From Opitutaceae bacterium (lineage in GTDB: Bacteria; Verrucomicrobiota; Verrucomicrobiia; Opitutales; Opitutaceae): a stretch of 64,000 bases of DNA. Shown here piece by piece: positions 51,922 to 59,009 of this stretch. The first letter of the stretch is position 1, and each line of letters begins with the position of its first letter. The notes below the pieces were generated by a model, which was given only the letters and a program-made list of their open reading frames with translations, was not told the DNA's origin and ran no database searches. Where the stretch lies: positions 151,111 to 215,110 of the forward strand of contig JAUYAK010000010.1 in assembly GCA_030693515.1 (NCBI GenBank), written 5' to 3'. Made by a program: the position numbers and the translations under genes.

Positions 51922-53360
51922 GCGATCAAGTCCTTCACGACTTTGCCATGCACATCGGTCAGGCGGAAATCGCGACCGGCGTGGCGGTAGGTGAGCTTCT
52001 CGTGATCGAAACCGAGCAGCGCGAGGATGGTCGCGTGCAGGTCGTGGACATGAACGCGGTTCTCGACGGCCTTGAAGCCAAACTCGTCGGTCGCGCCGTA
52101 AACCGTGCCGCCGCGCACGCCGCCGCCCGCCAGCCACATGGTGAAGCCGTGGTGGTTGTGATCCCGGCCGTTGACCTTGCCTTGGTTGGCGCCGGCGGTC
52201 GGCAGCTCGACGACGGGCGTGCGGCCAAACTCGCCGCCCCAGATGACGAGCGTGTCGTCCAACATGCCGCGCTGTTTCAAATCCTTCAGCAGCGCGCCGA
52301 TCGCCTGGTCGGATTCGCGGGCGAGCTTGCGGTGGTTGACCTCGATGTCGTCGTGGTTGTCCCACGGCTGGCCGTCGCCGTGCCAGACCTGCACGAAGCG
52401 CACGCCGCGCTCCAGCAGCCGGCGCGCGGTGAGGAGCTGGCGGCCCTGCACGGTGTCGCCGTAGGCCTCGCGCATCGCGGCGGGCTCGCGCGCGATCGTG
52501 AACGCGTCCGTGGCGTCGAGCTGCATGCGGTAGGCCAGCTCGTAGGACTGGATACGGGCCTCGAGCTGCGCCTCGCGCTGGCGCTTCGCGGCATGGCGGA
52601 CGTTGAGTTCGCGCAGCAGATCGAGCTGGGCGCGCTGCTCGGGGCGCGAGACGGCGTCGCTGCGGATGTGCTCGATGAGGCGCTCGATGTCGGTGAACGC
52701 GGTGTTGATGTAGCTGCCCTGGTAGATGCCGGGCAGGAAACCGCTCTGCCAGTTTTGCGATTCCTGAATCGGATAGCCGCCGGGGCACATGGCGATGAAG
52801 CCGGGGAGATTCTGATTCTCCGAGCCGAGGCCGTAGGTGACCCACGAGCCGAGGGCGGGCCGCGGCAGGCGGGCGTCGCCACAGTTCATCAGCATGAGCG
52901 ACGGCTCGTGGTTCGGCACATCGGCGTGCATCGAGCGGATGACCGCGATCTCGTCGATCGATGCGGCGACGTGCGGGAAGAGCTCGCTGACCTCGATGCC
53001 GCTCCGGCCGTATTTCTGGAACTTGAACGGCGAGCCGAAGGCCGCGCCCGTCTTGCGCTCCGTCTTCAGCTCAAGCGGGATGGGCTTGCCGTGCCACTTG
53101 GTCAACTCGGGCTTGGGATCGAAGGTGTCCACCTGCGACGGCCCGCCGTTGGCGAAAATATGGATGACGCGCTTGGCCTTGGCGGGGAAATGCGGGGCAC
53201 GCGGCGCGAGCGGCCGGTCCAGGTTGACCCCCGACGAATCGGCGAGGAGCTGGGGGGCGAGCATCGCGGACAAGCCCACGGCGCCAAAGCCGATGCCGCA
53301 GCGCTGGAGGAAGTCGCGGCGGGTCAGGAACAGGTCCTCGGGACGCGGGGCGTGGGGCAT
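51918..53360 (-). CDS. DUF1501 protein with twin-arginine signal
   Basis: The ATG at 53360 gives an N-terminus with TRRDFLQRCGIGFGAVGLSA, a twin-arginine signal, so the folded protein is exported by Tat. The 480-residue protein matches DUF1501: HIFANGGPSQVDTFDPKPEL, MNCGDARLPRPALGSWVTYG, RFVQVWHGDGQPWDNHDDIE, and WGGEFGRTPVVE with the sulfatase/alkaline-phosphatase-like metal pattern near the C-terminus (DHNHHGFTMWLAGGG). It overlaps the DUF1549/1553 gene by four bases (ATGA), the usual order for this pair in Planctomycetota and Verrucomicrobiota. The substrate is unknown. Confidence 0.95.
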   Translation of the reverse strand: MPHAPRPEDLFLTRRDFLQRCGIGFGAVGLSAMLAPQLLADSSGVNLDRPLAPRAPHFPAKAKRVIHIFANGGPSQVDTFDPKPELTKWHGKPIPLELKTERKTGAAFGSPFKFQKYGRSGIEVSELFPHVAASIDEIAVIRSMHADVPNHEPSLMLMNCGDARLPRPALGSWVTYGLGSENQNLPGFIAMCPGGYPIQESQNWQSGFLPGIYQGSYINTAFTDIERLIEHIRSDAVSRPEQRAQLDLLRELNVRHAAKRQREAQLEARIQSYELAYRMQLDATDAFTIAREPAAMREAYGDTVQGRQLLTARRLLERGVRFVQVWHGDGQPWDNHDDIEVNHRKLARESDQAIGALLKDLKQRGMLDDTLVIWGGEFGRTPVVELPTAGANQGKVNGRDHNHHGFTMWLAGGGVRGGTVYGATDEFGFKAVENRVHVHDLHATILALLGFDHEKLTYRHAGRDFRLTDVHGKVVKDLIA

Positions 53361-53515
53361 GGCGGCAGCTAGACGGGGCGGATAGGCGGGGGTGACGCCG
53401 CGAGCAGAACCCAACCCGCGCCCGGCGAAAAGGCCCAATTGATAACAACCGGCGAAAATCCCCTCTGCGCAATCTCCGGCCTTGGTTTCCGCTTTGACGG
53501 GTCTTGCCTGCGCGC

Positions 53516-54412
53516 ATGAACCAGCAACTCGGAGCCACCGCATTTCTCAGCGGATATCTCGTTCTCTTCCTAATCGGGGTGGGCGGCATCGGATTCTGGC
53601 GCATCAAGCGCCGGCGCGAGACGCCTCCGCTTGAGTTCAAACTCCTGCGCGGGCCCGGCGAATCACTGCGCCAGCGCATGAACAAATTCGACCAGGACTT
53701 TCTCCTGCAAGTGGGCGGAGCTGCCATCGCGCCGGTCGCCGCGGGGCTGGTTACCGTGGGGCTGCTGGCCTGGCTGGCCCCGCAGTTGCAGCCGAGTTAC
53801 GGCCTCGCGATCATCGCGGCGGTCTTCATCGGCGCCCTAGTGGCTTCAGGCAACTGGGCGCTGCGGCGGCTCCTGCGGGACCGCGACGATCGGCTCGGCT
53901 ATCTCGGGGAGCGCTCGGTGGGCGAGACCCTTGGCGAACTGGTCGAACGCGGCTACCGGGTGTTTCACGACTTGCCAGCCGGATTGTCCGCGGGCGCGTT
54001 CAACATCGACCATGTCGTCATCGGGGCCAACGGCATCTTCGCCATCGAGACCAAAACCCGCCGCAAGGAGCCCGCCCGGCCCGGCCACGAGCCGCACAAG
54101 GTCGCCTATGACGGCAAGCGTCTCATCTGGCCCTGGGCCGAAGAGACGCTTGCACTCGAACAGGCCGAGGCCCGCGCCCGTTGGCTGAGCGAGTGGCTGC
54201 ACCAGACGACCGGCGTAGAGATCTCCGCCCTGCCCGTCCTAGTGCTGCCGGGCTGGTATGTGACGACCATCGTGCCCGGCACGGTCATGGTCGTGAACCA
54301 CAAGCTGCTTTCAGGCGCGATCACCCGGGCGCACAAAGTCACGCTCGGCGAAGAGCAGATCGAGACCATCGCCCGCCAGCTCGAAGAGCGCTGCCGGGAC
54401 GTGGAGGACTGA
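53516..54412 (+). CDS. NERD-domain membrane protein
   Basis: The start at 53516 gives a 298-residue protein with one N-terminal helix (LSGYLVLFLIGVGGIGFW) and a pair of helices at about 68-115. A NERD nuclease-related domain follows at about 130-245, with LGERSVGETLGEL, YRVFHDLP, FNIDHVVIGANGIFAIETKT and WLSEWLHQTTG. The ID...ETKT residues match the conserved Asp and Glu/Lys of this restriction-endonuclease-like fold. Activity in the family is little known; the protein could bind or cut nucleic acid near the membrane. It stands alone between the divergent DUF1501 operon and a hydrolase gene 64 bases on. Confidence 0.9.
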   Translation: MNQQLGATAFLSGYLVLFLIGVGGIGFWRIKRRRETPPLEFKLLRGPGESLRQRMNKFDQDFLLQVGGAAIAPVAAGLVTVGLLAWLAPQLQPSYGLAIIAAVFIGALVASGNWALRRLLRDRDDRLGYLGERSVGETLGELVERGYRVFHDLPAGLSAGAFNIDHVVIGANGIFAIETKTRRKEPARPGHEPHKVAYDGKRLIWPWAEETLALEQAEARARWLSEWLHQTTGVEISALPVLVLPGWYVTTIVPGTVMVVNHKLLSGAITRAHKVTLGEEQIETIARQLEERCRDVED

Positions 54413-54476
54413 AGCCTGGCTGGCGGCCGCGGTTTTCGGTTCGCCGTCGGCGCGAGCGCGGGGCAATCCTCCCGCC

Positions 54477-55499
54477 ATGCGCCCCCTGTTGCTTGCCGCC
54501 GCCCTGCTGACCACGACCGCCTTCGCCGCCGAGCCGAAGCCCCAGCTCCATCACCTCACCCAACGCGCCAGCGCGATCGATGCGCGGGCGCGGGAATACC
54601 CGGCGATCGATTTCGTCTTCGCCGATAAGGCCGGCAAGGCGCAGGATCTCCAGCACGCCGTGGTCGATACGCGCGTCGCCCCGCGCGGCCGGCTCGTGAT
54701 CTGGCTCATGGGCTACAACGCGCCGCTTTTCGAGCGGCTGGGCGGCTACGGTCTCCATGCCATCCAGGTCCACTATGCCAACAAATGGTTCGGGATCATC
54801 CCCGCCAAGGCGCGTGACGACGGCACAAGCCTCGGCCAAATACGCCTGGAAGCCACGACCGGCGAGGATGCCTCGCCGCTCGCCGCCATCGCCCCGCCCG
54901 ACGGGATGAAGGAGCGCGCGTTTCAATTTGCCCGCTGGCTCGCCAAGGAGCATCCCGCGGGACGCTGGGAGCAGTTCATCACCGCCGACGGCCGCGGGCT
55001 GAATTGGGACAAGGTCATCATCGCCGGCTCCTCGCACGGCGCGACCTCCGCCGCGCGTTTTGCCAAGCACCAGCGGGTCGATCGCGTGGTGATGTTCTGC
55101 GGCCCGCGCGACCAGCTCGAAAGCTGGCAGGGGTTCCCTTCGGCCACACCCGCCAACCGCTTCTTCGGGTTCAGCCACGTGCTCGACGGCGGCTGGACCG
55201 GCGACCACTACTGCCGCTCGTGGCAGATGCTCGGCCTTCACGCCTTCGGCCCGATCACGGATGTCGATGCGGCCGCGGCACCGTTCGGCAATTCGCGGCG
55301 GCTAATCACGAAGTTTGACGTGAAGGGCGACGCCAAGCGCGCGCACAGCTCTGTGCAGCCCGGTAACGCCGCGGCGAAAAACGCGAAGGGTGAATTCCTC
55401 CACGAGGCGGTGTGGAAGTATCTCTTCACCCATCCGATCGAGGCCGTCGGCACCGCAGTGCCGCTCGATCCGGAGTGCGGGGAGAAATTGCCGAAGTAG
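54477..55499 (+). CDS. Secreted alpha/beta hydrolase-fold protein
   Basis: The 340-residue precursor has a Sec signal peptide (MRPLLLAAALLTTTAFAA). The mature protein has the nucleophile elbow IAGSSHGATSAARFA and conserved VIWLMGYNAPLF, consistent with the alpha/beta hydrolase fold; GDHYCRSWQMLGL and KRAHSSVQPG in the C-terminal half may provide acid and base. It resembles a family of uncharacterised esterase-like proteins (BPSS1187-type). There is no cohesin or CBM domain. A palindromic repeat lies just after the stop, before a convergent FAD enzyme gene. Confidence 0.82.
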   Translation: MRPLLLAAALLTTTAFAAEPKPQLHHLTQRASAIDARAREYPAIDFVFADKAGKAQDLQHAVVDTRVAPRGRLVIWLMGYNAPLFERLGGYGLHAIQVHYANKWFGIIPAKARDDGTSLGQIRLEATTGEDASPLAAIAPPDGMKERAFQFARWLAKEHPAGRWEQFITADGRGLNWDKVIIAGSSHGATSAARFAKHQRVDRVVMFCGPRDQLESWQGFPSATPANRFFGFSHVLDGGWTGDHYCRSWQMLGLHAFGPITDVDAAAAPFGNSRRLITKFDVKGDAKRAHSSVQPGNAAAKNAKGEFLHEAVWKYLFTHPIEAVGTAVPLDPECGEKLPK

Positions 55500-55507
55500 C
55501 AACAAGA

Positions 55508-55565
55508 GCCTCCGCTTGCTCAGGCCGTTTGAAGGCGAAAAGGCCTCAGCAAGCTGAGGCCCTAC
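55508..55565. repeat. Intergenic palindromic repeat related to the in-gene element at 50335
   Basis: Two 19-base arms (55508-55526, 55542-55560) are complementary with two mismatches, and the right end reads AGCAAGCTGAGGCCCTAC. It starts 8 bases after the hydrolase stop and lies in the convergent gap. It may serve as a bidirectional transcript end. Confidence 0.85.
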
Positions 55566-55577
55566 ACAGCAGCTCGA

Positions 55578-57662
55578 TCATTTCGCCTCCAGCCACTGGA
55601 CCGCGTCGATGACGACGTAGCCATCGGTGCCGGCGTTGGAGATTTCGACGTAGCCGGATTTGCCCGGCTCGAAGCGAAACGTGCCAACCGGCTCCAGCAG
55701 GCCGTCCACGCTGGGCTTTTTCTTCTGGTTCAGCGTGAGCTTCGTCTCCCCGTCGGCATGGCGGATGACAACCGGCACATGGGCCGCGCGATTGGCATTG
55801 AAGGGATAGGCGATGGCCACGGTGTAGCGTCCCGCGCGCGGGAGATCCGGCGTGAAGCGCGCGCTCTGCCCGCCTTTGTTCTGGTTGCCGTCGTGCGCGT
55901 AACCGTGCCCGACGAAGATGTTGCTCGCCGTGCTCTGCGATTGGAAGCCCTTCAACTGGGCAGCCTCGTCGTCCACCACGATGCCCGGCGGTTGCGCGCG
56001 GATGATCGCCGCGCGCGGCGGCAGCGGTTCGCTCGCGAAATCGAGCACCTGGCCGTCCTTCAGCAGCCGGGCCTCGAGTTTCTTGGGATCGATGGCCTGC
56101 ACGGTCGTGCGCTCGTCGATGGCGTGGGCGGCGGCCGTGGCGGCGCTCTGGCCGAGGACCATGAACACGGGCTCCATGCGGATGCTGCCAAAGGCGATGT
56201 GCGAGGCGCTGAGGCAAGTGGGCGCGAGCAGGTTCACGCATTCCTCGGCACGCGGGCGCAGGCTGCGGTAGCTGATCGGATAGGGGCGCACGCGCACCTG
56301 CACGTCGCCCTCGTTGCGCACGTGGCCTTCCTGGGTCACGTAGCGCTGGATGTGGTGCGAATCCATGTTGTAGGCGCCCATGCCCACGCTGTCCGTCGCG
56401 ACCTCGGCGCGCGTGCAGTTCTTCTCCGTCATCACGTAATCGCTGATCATGCGGCGGGCTTCGCGCACGTAGAGCTGGCGGGGCCAGTTGTCGTTGTCCG
56501 CAAACTCGTCCTTGGCGAGGCCGAGGCGCTGGAACTCGGCGCGGATTTTTTCCGGCACGCGCGGATGGTGCGCGTAGGTCCACATCAGGCCCTTTTGCCA
56601 ATCGACGTGCGCCTGCACGATCTTGGCGCGCGTGGCGTAGTCAGCCTCGGGGTAGTCCCAGTTCTGGCCGATAAAGTCGGTGCTGATGGCAAAATTATTG
56701 TTCGTGTCGGTCTTGCGGTTGGGCATCCAGACCGGGTTCCACGAGATGCGGTGATCGCCCGCCTCGACGTTGCGCAGGGCGAGTTCGAACCAGCGTTCGT
56801 CGTAGTTCGCGGGTTTCTCCCAGGCGCGGCGGTTCTCCGGCACGTCGGTCGTGGTCAGGCGGAAATTATAGGCCTGCACCTTGCGGTCGCCGGAAAACTC
56901 CTCGCCCGGCCCGCCCGCCTCGATCCCGGGTAGCAGGCCGCTCGTCGGATCGCCGGGCGTGACGTAAGGATCAACCTGCTTGGTGAACTGGTGGCTGACC
57001 GCGTGCCCGACCTGCACGCCGTTGATCGTCTCGCCATAGACGGCGTTGGCCTCGCGGCCGACGTGGTAGCTCACGCCGGCCTTGGCCAGCAGATCACCCT
57101 CGTAGGTCGCATCGATGAACATGCGTCCCGCAAACGCGCGCCCGCTCTCCATCACGATGCGCAGGATGCGCGCGCCGTCCTTGATCACGCCCCGGCCCGG
57201 CGCGAGGTCGAGCCGCTCGCCGCGGACGACGGTCACGCGGTCGGCCACCTCGCGCAGCAGGTCGTCGAAAATCCTCGTCGCGACGTGCGGCTCGAAGGTC
57301 CACATGGTCTTCTCGTCGGCGCCGGTCGTCTTGCTACGACGATCAAAGTAATCGGCGCGAGTGTGCCGCGTCCACGCGGCGGGATTTTGGTAGTGCTGCC
57401 AGACGCGGCCGTAGAATTCCCGCGCGAGGCCGCCGATGGCGCGCTTGTTGCCGATGTCGGTCGCGCCCAGGCCGCCCGTCGTGAGGCCGCCGAGAAACTG
57501 CGTGGGCTCGACGAGCACGGCGGTCTTGCCCATGCGCGCCGCCTGAATCGCGGCGGCCACGCCGGACGACGTGCCGCCGTAGATGACGAGATCAAAGGAG
57601 GCGGGCGTGGCGGCGCGGAGCGACATCGTCGCGGCGAATAGGATCGGAAGGAGGAAACGCAT
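55578..57662 (-). CDS. Secreted FAD-dependent oxidoreductase with C-terminal golvesin/xanthan-lyase-like domain
   Basis: The ATG at 57662 gives MRFLLPILFAATMSLRAA as a signal peptide. The dinucleotide-binding motif is LVIYGGTSSGVAAAIQAARMG, followed by LVEPTQFLGGLTTGGLG, matching the 'FAD dependent oxidoreductase' family (Pfam 12831 type) common in Verrucomicrobiota. The middle part has GRMFIDATYEGDLLAKAGV. The C-terminal about 130 residues (NIFVGHGYAHDGNQNKG, ARFTPDLPRAGRYTVAIAYP) form a separate beta-sandwich seen in xanthan lyase and golvesin-like proteins. The 694-residue protein is probably periplasmic. It is followed 32 bases upstream by a lactonase on the same strand, suggesting oxidation of a sugar and ring opening. 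Confidence 0.9.
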   Translation of the reverse strand: MRFLLPILFAATMSLRAATPASFDLVIYGGTSSGVAAAIQAARMGKTAVLVEPTQFLGGLTTGGLGATDIGNKRAIGGLAREFYGRVWQHYQNPAAWTRHTRADYFDRRSKTTGADEKTMWTFEPHVATRIFDDLLREVADRVTVVRGERLDLAPGRGVIKDGARILRIVMESGRAFAGRMFIDATYEGDLLAKAGVSYHVGREANAVYGETINGVQVGHAVSHQFTKQVDPYVTPGDPTSGLLPGIEAGGPGEEFSGDRKVQAYNFRLTTTDVPENRRAWEKPANYDERWFELALRNVEAGDHRISWNPVWMPNRKTDTNNNFAISTDFIGQNWDYPEADYATRAKIVQAHVDWQKGLMWTYAHHPRVPEKIRAEFQRLGLAKDEFADNDNWPRQLYVREARRMISDYVMTEKNCTRAEVATDSVGMGAYNMDSHHIQRYVTQEGHVRNEGDVQVRVRPYPISYRSLRPRAEECVNLLAPTCLSASHIAFGSIRMEPVFMVLGQSAATAAAHAIDERTTVQAIDPKKLEARLLKDGQVLDFASEPLPPRAAIIRAQPPGIVVDDEAAQLKGFQSQSTASNIFVGHGYAHDGNQNKGGQSARFTPDLPRAGRYTVAIAYPFNANRAAHVPVVIRHADGETKLTLNQKKKPSVDGLLEPVGTFRFEPGKSGYVEISNAGTDGYVVIDAVQWLEAK

Positions 57663-57694
57663 GGGGAAATTAAGGTGAATCGACGATGTTGATC

Positions 57695-58843
57695 CTATTT
57701 GGCCGCCGCGACGAACACCGCGCAGACCGGCACCGGCACCGCGAGACTCTGCCCCGTCGGCGTGAGGCGGCCGGTCTTGGGGTCGATGCGAAAGACGACG
57801 ACGGTGTCGGAGCCTTGGTTCTCCGCGAGCAGCCATCCGCCGCTCGGATCGATGGCGAAGTGCCGCGGCGTCTGGCCCTGTGTGGACTGGTGCTCGACGA
57901 GCGTGAGCCGGCCTGTCGCCGCCTCGATCGCATAGACGACGATCGTGTTATGGCCGCGGTTGGAGCCGTAGAGAAACCGGCCGCTCGGGTGGGCATGAAC
58001 CTCCGCCGTGCTCTGGCCGCGCTGCACCGTCGCGCCGGTCGGCAGCGTCGAGATCGATTGCGCCGCGATGAGCGCTCCAGACTTCGCCTCGACGGCAAAC
58101 ACCGCCATCGTGCAGAGCAGCTCGTTGATCACGTAGGCAAATTTGCCGTCGGGCCGGAACGCGATATGCCGCGGCCCGGAACCGAGAGGCAGCTGCGCGA
58201 ACGGGTGGGCCGCGGCCTCGAGCGTGGCCGCGGCCGGGTCGACTTGATAAATCATCACCTTGTCGATGCCGAGATCGGGCGCATAGGCGAAGCGGTTGCC
58301 CGGCGCGATCGTGATGGCGTGAGCGTGCGGTTCCTTCTGACGGGCGGCGTTCACGCTCGAACCCGCGTGCCGGAGATGCGAACGCGCCGGGCCGAGCCGG
58401 CCGTCGGTCGCAATCGGCAATGATACAACGGTGCCGCCGGCGTAATTGGCGACGAGCAGACAACGTCCCGTCGCATCGACTTCGAGGTGGCACGGGCCGC
58501 TCGAGCCGATGCCCTGTTCGTTGAGGAGGGTAAGCGTCCCGGTGCGCGCATCCACGGCGTAGGCGGCGACGCCGCGATCCGCGTCCTTTGTCGCATCGGC
58601 CCGCTCGTCGATCGCGTAAAGAAATCTACCGCTGGGATGCGCCGCGAGGAACGAGGGCGAGCTGCACTCCGCCGCGAGTTCGGCCGCCGCAAGCCGGCCC
58701 GTGGCGGAGTCGAATTTGGCGCGGTAGATGCCCTTGCTCTTCGGGCCGGTGTAGGTGCCAAAGAAAACGAAGGACTCGGTCGCCGTGGCGACCGCGAGCA
58801 TCGGCGTGACGAAAAGCGCGATCAGGCGGAGGAGATTTTTCAT
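57695..58843 (-). CDS. Lactonase-family beta-propeller protein (6-phosphogluconolactonase-like)
   Basis: The 382-residue precursor has a signal peptide (MKNLLRLIALFVTPMLAVATA) and the seven-bladed propeller of the lactonase family, with SFVFFGTYTGPKSKGIY, SPSFLAAHPSGRFLYAIDE, GPCHLEVDATGRCLLVANY, EPHAHAITIAPGNRFAYAPD and GSGPRHIAFRPDGKFAYVIN, then TPRHFAIDPSGGWLLAENQ. Cytoplasmic relatives hydrolyse 6-phosphogluconolactone; this copy is exported, so it probably acts on a free sugar lactone. It precedes the FAD oxidoreductase on the same strand with a 32-base gap, so the two are likely one operon. Confidence 0.92.
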   Translation of the reverse strand: MKNLLRLIALFVTPMLAVATATESFVFFGTYTGPKSKGIYRAKFDSATGRLAAAELAAECSSPSFLAAHPSGRFLYAIDERADATKDADRGVAAYAVDARTGTLTLLNEQGIGSSGPCHLEVDATGRCLLVANYAGGTVVSLPIATDGRLGPARSHLRHAGSSVNAARQKEPHAHAITIAPGNRFAYAPDLGIDKVMIYQVDPAAATLEAAAHPFAQLPLGSGPRHIAFRPDGKFAYVINELLCTMAVFAVEAKSGALIAAQSISTLPTGATVQRGQSTAEVHAHPSGRFLYGSNRGHNTIVVYAIEAATGRLTLVEHQSTQGQTPRHFAIDPSGGWLLAENQGSDTVVVFRIDPKTGRLTPTGQSLAVPVPVCAVFVAAAK

Positions 58844-59009
58844 GGGGCGGAACTAGCCGGAGCGGAATCGCGGAAAAAAGGCCAGCGTTTGCGCGCCGTG
58901 CGAAAAGTTTTTCTGGCACTAACCCATCGCGAAGCATTTCGTGGAGCTGTCAGATCGCTATTATCCTGCCCGCCACGCGCCGCGGCGCTCAACCCCTCAT
59001 TAATTTATC

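Noticed and set aside
51922..52845. The frame of the DUF1549/1553 gene stays open far upstream of 51921
   Set aside because: That stretch lies antisense-free but wholly inside the DUF1501 gene in another frame, is Arg/Ala/Pro-rich and lacks any family match; the signal sequence and cytochrome motif start at 51921.
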